Shown here piece after piece: positions 45,315 to 57,500 of a stretch of 64,000 nt of DNA. Each line of letters begins with the position of its first letter. The stretch's first letter is position 1. The DNA comes from Lepidonotus clava (lineage: Eukaryota > Annelida > Polychaeta > Phyllodocida > Polynoidae), in assembly GCA_936440205.1 (NCBI GenBank), contig OW387148.1, positions 17,043,961-17,107,960 of the forward strand. The letters run 5' to 3'. The translations under genes were made by a program, and so were the position numbers. The notes beneath the pieces are model-generated. The model searched no databases and had not been told where the DNA came from. It saw nothing but the letters and a program-made list of their open reading frames with translations.

Positions 45315-48300
45315 CTACCGACTGTCGGTCGGTCCGAGCAGCTCGATGTCCCTGAGGAGCAGTTGGTCCTTGAGTCGTTGGGGCAGTGGGAGCTGCTCCA
45401 CCTTACTCCTCACCTGCTCCTCCAGGTGGGCCCTCAGCACGTCCCTACAGAGGGCACCCAAGGTCACCACAGGGGGGCGCTCCAGTAGCCCCAGCAGTAG
45501 ATCCAACACATCCTGGGGTAGGCCTGGCCATTCCAAGAGCTGCACCACCTCCCCCCGCTCCCACTTGTAGCCCGCCTGGAGGAGGTAGGAGAGACCAGCC
45601 ACACCCTGGGTCCTGGCGGCACAGTGCAGAGGTCGGTCCGTGACCTTGGGGATCCGGGCGGCGGGTCGCAGGAGGCCCGGTGCCTCCTGACAGAGCAGCC
45701 CGATGTTGGGGTAGTAGTTGGCCAGGCAGGCCGAGGACAGCGGGCTCAGCAACTTGTCTGATACCTAACAACGTCAAACGGAATCGGCATGAATTAAACA
45801 AAGTAAGCAATCCAAACCTTTTAATATAAGAATTCACATGCTTCAGTTCTGTATGCAGGCCCGTAGCCAGCTTTTCTCAGAGGATGGTTCGTTTTTTGAG
45901 GAGCAGTTTGTTTTTTTCCAGGGGGTTCGTTTTTTGAAAAAAATACATATTTTTTGGATTTAATGTCATATTTTACATTAAAAATTAGAGAAAATATACT
46001 CCAAGGGGGGGTTCGTACGAACCTGGGCGCCGTGCCGCAGCTGTCACCATGTCCCCCACCCCATTAACACAGAGCATTGTAGTGATCCCTTACCGTGTCG
46101 TAGGGGGCACCATGCCGCAGCAGGTAGTGTACTTCCGTCACCATGCCCCCCACACCATTAAAGATAAAATACAGGAAAGATACAGAAAATCTTGAATGTA
46201 GCCCCTTAGTGTCCCAACGATCTCCAAGAAAAAGCAAAGAATAAACTTTGTGCTTTTGTATGCCATGTATATAACATTGTAAGTAAGTTATTATTGTCTG
46301 AATGACAACCAACTGGTGACATGAATGTAAACCCATAAATTAGTCAATAAACCATCTTGAATCTTGAATTGAATGATCCCTTACCGTGTCGTAGTGCGCA
46401 CCGTGCCGCAGCAGGTACCGGACGCCGTTCACCGTGCCCCACGTCTTGGCACAGCTGTGTAGGATAGTCTCCCCGCGGTCGTCACAGTGGTTCACGTCGG
46501 ACCCACTCTCCACCAGTACATCTACAAGGGGTTCAGAGAAAGTCCAAATAGAGGGTTTTATATAAATCTATAAGTTGAACATCCTAAGATATCATTGTGT
46601 GATTTTTTGTCGGCAATTACAGCAATGGTGTATCGATAAGAATTGAATTATCAATGAAGTTGAGTGTTTTGTATCTACACTTTTTGGCAACTACGGTGCT
46701 ACTCGTTTAGCACACAAAACAAAAGAAATACTTTAATGAAACAGTTTCTCCATTCTGCGCATAAGGTATCCTTTTATGATTAACACTTTTTTTTCATGAT
46801 TAACAATTGCCCTTCAACTACTGTTGGGCAATTTTGTTTTTAATGAGCAGAGTTTTATTTTCTAAACTTCACAGAGAATACTTTTTAACAATCTGCTTCG
46901 ATTATTTTCTTCTGTATACCTAGGTTTTCTTGCACTTAATCAACATGTCTTACTTTCTACAGAAGTTGCAGGGCAATTGTCAATCATAAAGGAATACCTC
47001 ATGTTCAGAATGAAGAAAATATATATATTGAATAGCGCAGTTTCCCCTGTGAAATCTTTTTTTTGAATTTATCTAATTTGTGTCTGAAATTTAAAACTAA
47101 TGATGTGCAAACCCCAACTCACGGACAAGTGGCAGCACACACCCACTGAGTAGTGCTGTCTGTAGAGGGATGTGGCCCCTGGAGTTCTCCCGGTTGACGT
47201 CGGCCCCAAAGTGCAGGAGGAGTTTGGCGGCGTCCACACTGCGTCCCACCTGGGAGGGCAGTAGACGCTGGGACTGAGCCGCCACCATGTGTAAGGGGGT
47301 CTCTCCGGCGTCGTTAAACGCCCCGATATGGGCTCCTGAGAGAAAGAGAAAAATGATGGTCATTGTTGAAAAATACACACATATTTTGTATTCACATGTA
47401 TACAATAGATCATATCCACACATTTTATGGAGATTGATGTAAAGAAATCCAAGTAGAAATACTTTGAGATAAATCTTATGAAGACCCACTAAATTAAGTC
47501 TCTCACATGATGTTTTTTAATAAGTAAGTTGAATACGTCCTTGTTGGTACAGACCTGCTACACAGAGCATCCTGAGGATCTCGTTGTTGCCGCTCTGGGT
47601 GGCGAGTGTGACGGCGGGGTGGAGGGGCGTGTTACAGTCCATGTCTACGGCGTTCACCAGGGACCCACAGGCCAGCAGCCGCTTCACCAGCCTCTGTCGG
47701 CACGCGCCGTCAGCACCTGGGAGTCGGAGAATAGTGATAATGATACATGTATACGGAAAATATATGTGAGTCTCCACACAAACTCTTTACATTAGCGTAT
47801 GGAAGATTATATTGTCATTTATTGAGAGCGACACATTTCTGGTGTGAACTTTATGAGCGTTTTCCACAACAGATTCCAATTGTAGGAATGGTATTGAGAC
47901 AACATAATAGTCATTCTGAGAATAGTCTAAGGCCGTACAATTATTACCAAAACTATTATGTAAGCATAATAAAGCCGGCATATATCTCTACTTGTGCTGA
48001 TATATTATCAGGGAAATATTCCATTTTAGGAAAAGATACATTAAATCAGCTCAAGAAAAAGGATTGAGTACTCAAAGGGCTATAATGTATGCTTATTGTG
48101 TGATTGACCGATTCTACCCACGTGCGGTGGTGCAGGCCAGGTGGAGCGGCAGTTGTCGCCGTCCGTTCACCTGGTTGACGTCGGCCCGCCCGGCCAGCAG
48201 CAGGTTGACCACGTCCTCATCACCCGCCTCCGCCGCCTCGTGAAGGGGACTCGTCACCTGAAACAACACCCACAACTCATGTTTTAACCTGTTCATAAGA

Positions 48301-51300
48301 GGCAGAGTGGCTTCCTCAGAGTGGCTTCCTACCGCCATATGTTCTTAAACACCAGAAATATATTTCTAATTTTTGGGCATGGTCATCAGTGGCCATCAGT
48401 ACTACTCCTCCTCCTTTTTTTCTTCTTTTTATTTTATTGCATTTGAATCTCATCAACACTTCGGCTTGAGAGTATGTTGCCGTTCTTCCAGTGGTTGCCA
48501 GTTTCACAATTATAATATTATACCTTAAAATGTTTACACTAATTATACAAGTCATTCAGTTGGTTTTTTTTGTTTTTTTTTGTTTTTTTGGGGTTTTTTT
48601 TTTTTTTACTTTTTTACTTTTGAACCTCAGACCCGTGATTAACCTTTCTTTTTGGTTAGCACTCCTTCTCAGAGTAACAGACACCATGTTCACTCTTTTG
48701 ACTTGTCTTCCAGGACCCCCCAAGGGGCCCTTTCTCCTCCAAACCTTTGAGTAGGCTACCAACTGCCACCTTGGGTTCTTCCTGACGCAAGTCAGGTGCC
48801 GTGTTTTTTGATGCCTGAAGAGATACAATTCGAAACCGCTGAATGGGTTTGAGCCTCCAGAGCCAACCCACTGACTGAGGTTTTTCCTAGTTTTCCACCC
48901 AAGGAATCAGGTTCAACCTACAGACTGTTGGATCACCCTGTACTGGACCCTCACTTCCCAACGTGGGCCCAGTTTTGCTTTCCCAAAAGTTTTTCATACC
49001 CCTCATGGTCATGAATTCTGGGATTTTAGCTCCACACTTCACCAAAACTTTTTTCTCATACCCTCTATTTTTAGAAGATATGAACATTTCGGGTGGTCTC
49101 TCCCCATTTGGGGACCTTTTGGTTACCTTGGGACCTTTTTTAAGGACCCCCCTTGGTTTCCATGGAGACGTTGACAAGTCACTATATATAGCCGGTTCCC
49201 CCATGGCACTGGCCTCTCACGCGGTAGCATCACACCTTTGAGCTCTTGAGCCACGTTTCTTCGATTTTTATACAAGTCATTCAGGTGCATTTAGAATCAA
49301 ACCATGTAATTATAAAAGAATGGAATAGATAGGAGTTGGAAAGCATTGAAAAGTAAGTACGCAAATACATAGGTAACTACCTAATATACTAAATGGATGA
49401 TAGAATGTTTTAATGCTCTTTCAGTAGTGGGGCCCTTGATAGGGGGGTCCCGATGTCGCATGTCGAATATAAGAAATTATTATGTCCCTTGTCACTTAAC
49501 TTCCCGTGTCCCATGTCGCCTATAAGACCTTCTCATGTCGAATTTAAGAAATTGCCCCTGTCATGTCGTTTATTATTTTCTTCATGTCACTAGGCCTCAT
49601 GTCACATGTCGATTTTAAGAAATGGCCATGTTGCCGTGTCGAGTTTTAGGGTCTAGGGCCATAGTAGAATCAATACATTTGGACTACACTTTGCCACCAG
49701 GTAGCATGTGATGAGGATAGATTATTATGACATAATGATGTTTGAAAGCCTGTCGGACGGCCAGACTTGACCAACGTTTTTACCACAATGTCGAATACGT
49801 TGGCCTTATATGTCGGACATATTGTCCGTGAGAAAAGATGAACAAATGGTAAATAATGATAATGCTGCCCAACGAGGTAAATTGACATTTCCGATTACCA
49901 CAGATGAGCCTCGGACTTTAAAATATGTAAAAGAAAAAGACAACTTTAGAATGTGTTAAAACTGCATTATAGCATTAGTGATAACTGATATTAAACTATT
50001 ACCTGTTTGTACCTGCCGGAGGTGAGGTTGGCGTTGGCCCCACTGTCCAACAGGTGGAGCACGGCGTCCCTCTGCCCCCAGCGGACGGCCATCAGCAGGG
50101 GGGTGAGGCGGTGCTCCGAGCTCTGGTCGTTCACACCCGCACCTGGAGCAAGAGGTATGACTAGAGGTATGAACAGAGGGGGCCATCTTAGTATGCCTTT
50201 TATGTCCAATACAAATTATTTGGAATGTTAAGTTTTTATTCTGTGCGTAAATGATCATATAGACGGGACATATCTCAGGAAGACGTGCATGATTTTTATG
50301 CCCTATGTACATTGGGTGTCGGTCACTTATCGACCTAATTCAATAGAGTGGCGCCCTGCTAGTGGAATAGGCCTGAACAGTCGATTGGGGTATGGGTTTC
50401 ATTGGAAATCATTTGGTACAGGCCTTCTATGAGAGGGTTCACTGCGTAGGTTACTGTCAAAAGTTTATACTGGTGACTAACTACTATTAGATGGAAGAAG
50501 AATTTTGTGTTTATTTTCTTTTATCAGAATTGACTATTTAATGTGCATCCATTATCCAGTATTTCTCTTGAATATGAAGTAAATTGTTTTCATGAACCTC
50601 CTTGTCTTACATAGCAGAGGATGTAGATTCTACTGTAAACCAATAAAGGAGAAAGTGTTTGGTTGATCATCCTAAGAGAGGTTATATTTAGATGTTTATT
50701 TCTGTAGACTTACCATTGCGTAACAGGGTCTCGATGATGTTTACATTGCCGTACTTAGCGGCCACATGGATGAGAGACAAGTCGTCAGAACGAACCACGT
50801 TGGTCCAACCCTTTCTACACAACAAACGGACTATCTCTGAAATGAGAGCGAACAGGGGCTTATATGTGTATAATGGATTTGCGCCAGTGAGTTATATCAA
50901 GCATAGACATACATCGTATAATTACTAAAACAAACCTAGATAGATACTCAAAGGTCTCCATGATATCTCCATGTTGATGCTAAAATATTGAAACAGACAG
51001 TTATACGAGCGTTTGAATATATATATTATATATGCTATTACTCTGCGCATTCATAAGGATGTACAATATGAGGAGTGTAGCCAATGATATTTTGAGCATC
51101 TTTTTCAATTAGTTTCTATCCGTGGGAAAAGAGAAATGAGTAGTATCCCGTTCAAACTCCTATCTACACTGTGCGTGCACAGGCTGTATTGACATTTACA
51201 ATTCGGAACGATCGTTCGCGGAACTTTGTGGATTAAATAGCTACTTAAAACCACAGTCAATCTCCGTCTTCTTCACATTTCATCCCATGTGAGTAATCAG

Positions 51301-53045
51301 TCCAATGCTCTATAATCTTATCAACATGAGCTTACTCTGTTCTACGGTTTCCATTTTCTCATCGATGAATGGTATGATCCTACGAAGCTCCTAGCCAAGC
51401 GTACTCCCTACCAGGGTTACCAGACTGGTCTATATCCATCGAAAAGCATACTGACTCCATCCTCTGTCCCCCGTCACGTCTAAAGAGGCTGAGGTATATG
51501 CGGTAACAAAGCCTACAATTACCGCTGATGACTGCCTAATTGACTGTCCTCTCTGGTGTCCAGTACTGACCATCTGTTGGGACCAGCACGGGAAGGGAGA
51601 GGCGGCAGTGGTCAAGGCCTGTGTCATGGGCTGTGGTCAGCTGGTCAAGGTTCTCCCCGGGAGGCTGTAGAGCCTATAACGGCCTGTGGGCTGGAGTGGT
51701 CAAGGCTAATCCATCCCGTGAAGGTATTGTCCACCATTTATGACGGCCTGTGGGACCCCCCGGTGAGGGGGCATTGTGTGTGTGTTAAGGGTGACCATGG
51801 TCCACTCCTCCAGCCTCAGGGCATTGTTCCCACTGCCCAGTCGTGGATGTTAACCATGTGCGTGTGAGGAGAGGATAGAAAGGGTTATCATACTGCACTA
51901 GTTATTGGTATTCCTAGAAGCCAGGTGGCAAGGATTATCAAGACATTTTCCTGCCTATCTAAAAACCATAGACCCTCCTCAGTCTATGCTAAACACAAAG
52001 CTCTAAAGATTAACAGAACCAGATAACCTTCGCGCTTATCGGCAGTGCTATCGGCGCCACGCTTTGATGAACACGGTCTTCAGCATACCGCAGGTTACAG
52101 ATGGTCAAAGGGCATTTTATGTAGGCAGCAATGTCAGATATTAGGGAGGGGACGTTTGTGATGCCCGCCCAACACACTACTGCAGACCTTGGCCCAGATC
52201 TATCCCATGTAAGGCATTTTCTTGTGTCAAACTAACCGACTTTAAACGTTTCACTTTTTTAAAACCAAATTATTTACCAATTTTCTTATGCAAGAAATGT
52301 TTACTTTCACATAAATCTCAAACGCACACTGTTTATACTGCGCGTGCGTAGCAAACCATCAATATAATTGATATTCAAGCTTGTGCAATAAACTCTTAAA
52401 ATTCGCAAAATCACGGAGAGTTCTAGTATCATTTTACTGATCTAATTTCGAATATCTTTGCCACATGTCGACAAACTGAAGTCGTATGAAAAATCCAGCA
52501 GGGAAAGCCCAATATCATTTTTGGTCATTTGAACCTTAATCAAATAATGAATCCGCACCGCTAGTTAACCCTACATGACTCAGTATTTGAAAGAATATAT
52601 ATATTGTAAGCCAATTTCAGTTTTATCTTCATCACTGACAAGTGCAAGTCTCATCATTTCAAGGTGGCCAACGTCATTGAGGCCTCTGTGCCACTCGTTG
52701 GCATTGGCACTGCACAGGTTCAAGTCCCAAGCAGTCAGTGTAGGACATTTAGATGACCCCTGCATGGAATTGTGCCCAAATGTTCCAGAGATCGGTAGTG
52801 AAAGCACATTTAATAAAGTGAACTTAGCCTGTATAAAAATCCAATTATAAAAAAGATTTGCTGATCACCACGACTCATAACCATTGCTGCTTACCTTCCT
52901 GGTCCTCCTCGATGGCGACGAGCAGCAGGTACCCTTTGAGGTCCGACTCGTCGCCCATAAGGTCGGTAGAGGTCAGCACCTGGCGCACCTGGCCCACGTC
53001 GCCGTCCTTGATGGCCCCGATCAGGTCCTGGCGGGAGGCCGCCAT
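45315..53045 (-). CDS. ankyrin-repeat and SOCS-box protein (ASB family)
   Basis: Eight coding exons on the minus strand: 53045-52895, 50836-50714, 50142-50003, 48257-48122, 47716-47555, 47335-47123, 46521-46385 and 45764-45315. All have GT-AG borders and the phases agree, giving 503 residues. Ankyrin repeats fill most of the chain (e.g. LSLIHVAAKYGNVNIIETLL, SPLHEAAEAGDEDVVNLLL, ETPLHMVAAQ, ETILHSCAK, DRPLHCAAR). A C-terminal SOCS box (about 454-494) has an elongin-BC box TLGALCRDVL and a cullin-5 box LPLP. ASB proteins are substrate receptors of cullin-5 ubiquitin ligases: ankyrins bind the target, the SOCS box binds the ligase. The ATG at 53045 (MAASRQDL) has a good Kozak context. An acceptor at 53085 shows that at least one upstream, probably untranslated, exon exists. 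Paralog not assigned. Confidence 0.88.
46015..46166 (-). repeat. decayed partial duplicates of the SOCS-box gene's seventh coding exon
   Basis: The 3' half of exon 46521-46385 with its donor (CACGACACG-like, then GTAAGGGATCA) recurs at about 46085-46166. A shorter remnant with GTGCCGCAG and CACCATG lies at about 46030-46065. Both are in the same orientation, in the next intron. Neither retains a full exon or an acceptor. Confidence 0.7.
48560..49268 (-). mobile_element. retroposed sequence with 16-bp target duplication
   Basis: A 709-bp insert in the intron between coding exons 3 and 4 of the SOCS-box gene. It is flanked by perfect TATACAAGTCATTCAG (48544-48559 and 49269-49284). It ends in an A-rich tail on the minus strand (T-runs at 48563-48608). 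This is the mark of LINE-driven retroposition of an RNA. The body is non-repetitive and has one 105-codon frame (49204-48887) that I do not recognise. It could be a processed pseudogene or a long SINE-like RNA. Confidence 0.7.
49440..49660. repeat. dispersed GACATG-type repeat, copy 3
   Basis: Tandem words TCATGTCGAATTTAAGAAAT, CATGTCGATTTTAAGAAAT and CCATGTCGCC at roughly 30-60-bp intervals, in an intron of the SOCS-box gene. Opposite in reading direction to the copies at 15.7 and 18.4 kb. Confidence 0.55.
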
Positions 53046-54407
53046 CGTTACCGGGGGCTGCTCCAGGGCTGTGGCTAGGACATTCTGCAACAGAAAGATT
53101 TCATGACCCGGTGTCTTCTAGGCTTCACTGACATTCTGAAGTGACTTTTTTTTGTTTCAATTGACTAGTCCATTTTTTATCTTGAAAAATATGTTTATTT
53201 GTATCATAGACATACATAACATGTTTATATGTACACTCAGCTCCTCCTCCCACAGAAGGATAGTGGACAGTCAACTTCATTACATTGCTATTTCTTTTTT
53301 TTTCTTTGATTGATCCAACTTGTCACATACAATGTGCTCTTCACCTCCACGCCCGCCCCCCGTGTTCTCCCCATGGCTTTAACCTCCTGGCTTTAACAGG
53401 GAAGCCCCTCCCATCCTATCCTGTCGCCAAACACACATCCCATTCCTTAGTGTTTACACAATTCCCTTAATTAACTGACATAGTCTAACTCTTCTGGTTC
53501 CCACTGTTCAGCTCAAATGAGCTGAACAGGGGACAGTGATTTGTTTTACAATCTGGGACAACTAATACTGTACTGATGTAGCATCAGTCCACACTCAAGA
53601 CCACATGTGTAAAAGGTTTTTGCTAAACATAGGCAGGATGCCTCTGTGTAGATCTTTTATGCAGTGGAGTGTAAATTCATAGCTATAGATCTATAGCTAG
53701 TGGTGATGATGCGGGCCTCAGACTCTCAGCACTCAAAGATGCTCTATCCTTCCGTGAGTCATAACCTATAGTCTACAGCAGATTGAGAGCCTGGGTATTG
53801 GAATAGCTGCGGCAATAGGGAGGAATCCATCTAGGAGCGTTTGGTTGAGTGAGCTGAGTGGACTTATCATATGGACTTGTGAAATGTTAACGGGAAGTCA
53901 GTGGTATATCACTTGTTTGGGTCCTTCACAAAAGAAATATCCTTTCACCCTTAGATCCACATTAGGAATGGAATACCTGGGTACAATTCTACTCCCCACA
54001 CACATACAAAATTCCACATTACATCTACTTGATCTAGTCTAGTTCAATACCAGAGTCAGAGAATGTTTATAATTTTAATATGCCCTTCTTATTTCCAGTT
54101 TGAATTGTTGTGTGGCATTGTTTATCAACACAGCTGTCAAAGAGTGAACAACGTGAACAGTTGGTTTTCGCAGTTTGTCTTGTCCTGGCCATGGCCCATG
54201 GCATGAGCGAATGGGCATGCATGGACTGGCGTAGTTAACATGATTAGGGGCAAGTTGGGCTAGGTGACTGGTCTCGTTTCTGGCATATTTTGGCCGCAAA
54301 GGTGAAAACAAGGTTGCATATAAAACGTTACTGAACACACTGTGCCATGACAAATCAATCGGAATATGCAGTGATCTGAAAGACACACTCACTTTATGAG
54401 AAAACTG

Positions 54408-54421
54408 GTTGTCAGGTTAAC
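54408..54421 (+). promoter_or_regulatory. imperfect RFX X-box-like site
   Basis: GTTGTCAGGTTAAC fits the RYYNYYATRRNRAC X-box at 12 of 14 positions. It lies about 140-150 bp upstream of the DAW1 ATG. RFX factors are known activators of ciliary genes. A chance match is possible. Confidence 0.35.
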
Positions 54422-54502
54422 GCTCCGTTTGTTTACGTCTGTGGGCGCGGCCATGTTTAAAGTGCCCGGATAACGACCTGCGGGAACCAGCGCACCTAGC
54501 GA

Positions 54503-54514
54503 TCCGCCATCTTG
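54503..54514 (+). promoter_or_regulatory. YY1-like site
   Basis: TCCGCCATCTTG, the classic YY1 core, about 50 bp upstream of the DAW1 ATG, probably in the 5' leader. Confidence 0.4.
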
Positions 54515-54559
54515 GATTGCTTGTTGTCTACGACGCTCTCCGGATAAAAACTCAACAAG

Positions 54560-57500
54560 ATGAAGCTGAAACGGTTTCTACTACGATATTATCCACCGGG
54601 TGAGTTGAAATGAAAACTGCAGAGTTAGCCTCTCAGATTTTAGTCGGGAAAGTATAGATTAAGCTATTTGAAGCCACTATAAGGTCTTGGAACGGGGCGA
54701 ATCGACAGATGCCGGCGTGGGCACCTGTCAACAGTCCCACACTGTTACAGTTGTGTTGAGCAAACCCAGGCATGTCTGATTCGGGGCCGATCATGTTGAA
54801 GCAGAACTGTCTCTATTAACATATTTCTCTTGCATATAGTGCATATATTGTGATACCATAACTTGCATTCTATTGTTATGGTTAGACTAATTGGGCCTGA
54901 TTAGCTAATGATTAATCATTAGGAATTGAACTAAAATATTCACATCACTGACTGGTCAGTCAAAATCGTTAGAATACTGTCAACAAAAATATTATAGCTA
55001 CACAGCTGTTTGTACTAACTATCGTTGCTATCAATGTATCGTTATCGACGACGGCATTCTATATATTGAAAAGAAACTGTGTAGACTGCTGTAGCAAATA
55101 GATTAGTCATCGTTGTAGTCTTAATTGTAGCCCCTAAGCCTAAGGATCTGTTTTAAAGATTAGAACAATTATTTAATCCAAACCTGACCAAATGATGTAC
55201 ACTCACTGTAAATGGTGACACATCAGTCAATCTATGACTTCAAGATTGTCAATAAAAGATCTACTACCACTACTACTCAATTATCGGCAACTCGCCTTTA
55301 AAATTGGGATGTTGATTAAAGAGTTAAACTTTCATTGACATTTTGATGCTTTATCGTGCCATTAGAATTTAGATATCAGTATTTATTGTGACCACCCAGA
55401 AAAATGAACTCCCATAAATTCTCTCCTAATTACAGGGGTCATAACGTTCCTATATTTTCCTATAATTCCTATATTTTTTTGGGCACTCCTATATTTTCCT
55501 ATATTTTGCAAAATAAAATCCTATATTTATCTCAGAAAAGTCTGATTTGCCACTCATAATTGCAATATTTTGGGAAGTCAATCAGAATAATAACACAAAA
55601 TCTAATGAGAAATATTTGGGGGGTGTGGTTTCTAGTGTATATCATTCCAAAAGTCCCTTCAAGTTCAACTGTCGGCCAAGGTAACTTTAGTGTATTGAAC
55701 AAAAAATGAAAGGTTGATTCCACTTCTGAAATATCTGTGTTATTGGTATAGATATAGATGGAAAGTTCTGAAGATATGGAAGAAATATTAAAACCCGGCC
55801 TACCCAAACTGCTGGGTCACAATAGATCATCCATATATACCGTACAAAAACAAAATTCTACATACTAGATCTAGAGTTTAGATCTATGCAGTGTTGACTC
55901 TTTAGAATATTGTTTTAGATTACTTAGTTAAATTCCTGACCAGCATCTCATTAGGACTAGTAGGAGTAATTCTCTGACTATGAGTCAGGGGCTGGCAGGT
56001 CACAGTTTTCGGAATTCCCAGCCAACCAGCGTTGGTAACATTTGGCTGAGCAGACATATTATGTAATACAGCTTGGTCCGATGACTCAGCCACGCAGCTT
56101 GTGGTTTTCCATGCCATGGTCGTTGAAAATGTGCCACTACTGCCACTAGATATATATTCTTTTTGAACATTGGTTAATGGGTTTGGGCAGATACTTAACA
56201 GATGTTCGCTTTACTTACATACATTTTAACATCAGGTTTGATTATGACATGAATCAAAGAAATGTATATATGTAATCTTTAACTTGCTGGGGTAAATTTG
56301 AGTGTATTCCAATAGCTCTCTGTCACGATGGATATATTTTCAGACATTTGAGGGGTTACATCAGACAAAACTATGACAATTAATCATGTCATAAGTAAAA
56401 TGATATTCAGAAGCAAAGTTATAAGGGCAAAAATGGCAATTTATATAGATATAGTATGAACATTTCATCGAACAAATTGTCCAACATTTAAGGGTAAAAT
56501 GTTGGTTATTGATGGAAAAATGTCAGACATGTCCGAATGTCCGGTGTTTTTGGCATATACTGGTTATTCTAATAAAAGGGCATAGACAAATGATAACGTT
56601 TTTGAAAGCAGAATAATAGAACTGACTTGTGTTTAATTTTCAGGAATTATTCTCGAATATGAACAAGGAGGTCTGCTTAAAACAAAATCTATCGATCTAC
56701 TTGATCTCCGGCCAGAGTAAGTTCACCTTATTTTTGATATTTGGTATTATCCATATCTCTCTGGTAAAAATCCAGATATACAATACTTACAATGATTAAG
56801 TCTAATTTTATCCATTAGTGTATAAAGAGGTGGGGAAATGAAGGGTAGTAAATCACAAACAATATTAGTATGAACATTTAGTTGATGTTGACTTTGACAT
56901 TTTCAACAATAACAAATCGCGTTTTTTTCTTTTAATACAAAAAAATCTATTTGTGATTCAATAAACTGATATATAAACATGTTTTGTTTTGATCTAGAAC
57001 TGATGTGGACGCTGTAACTGAAGAGATTTCAAGGAAAGAGCCTCTAATCACTGCCTCAAAACTCGACCAAGTCCGCAAACTCGTCACTCGTATCCTTTAT
57101 GTGCCACATGGGTAACATTTGTCACAAGGTCATTAATCCAGAACACATTGTAATTTGTATGAAACATGCGTGGATACCATTAAGAAACAAATGCGCATAT
57201 AACCCAAGAAATTATATGTTGTGTAGATAACGATATATTTCCTCCAAGTGAATTGGGCGCAATATTGGATTAATTTGCAACATTGAATCATTTCATTCAA
57301 GGAATGCCTATTTGCAGGGCGGTTAGGTCCGCCCAAAATGTGCGAAATTGCTTCCATTATTAATTTGATTGCTATCTATTGTGAGGGTGCAAGGACAAGG
57401 CCGAGGGCCTACAATTTCCAAAATTGTGCGCCCCCGGGTACAAACTATATTTCGGACACTGTCAGAGAACATCAGGGTACGGTCTCAAATATTCAACGTT

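Larger units (their letters stand above)
53085..54559. promoter_or_regulatory. shared interval between divergent SOCS-box gene and DAW1
   Basis: About 1.5 kb between an internal exon of the leftward gene and the DAW1 start. GC content and CpG rise in the last 150 bp. A GTGAGTG donor-like site on the minus strand near 54389-54394 could end the leftward gene's first untranslated exon. No TATA box is seen. Confidence 0.45.

Noticed and set aside
45346-45643. Pro/Ser-rich plus-strand frames opposite the SOCS-box exon
   Set aside because: Antisense shadows of a GC-rich coding exon. The minus strand has splice sites and a recognised domain.
48887-49204. 105-codon frame as a host gene
   Set aside because: It lies within a retroposed insert with target duplications and shows no recognisable domain or splice structure.
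51430-51867. Overlapping frames on both strands near 51.5-51.9 kb
   Set aside because: No domain, no splice support, and located within an intron of the SOCS-box gene.
55532-55807. 91-codon minus-strand frame in DAW1 intron 1
   Set aside because: No recognisable domain. It lies next to a minisatellite and is probably repeat-derived.
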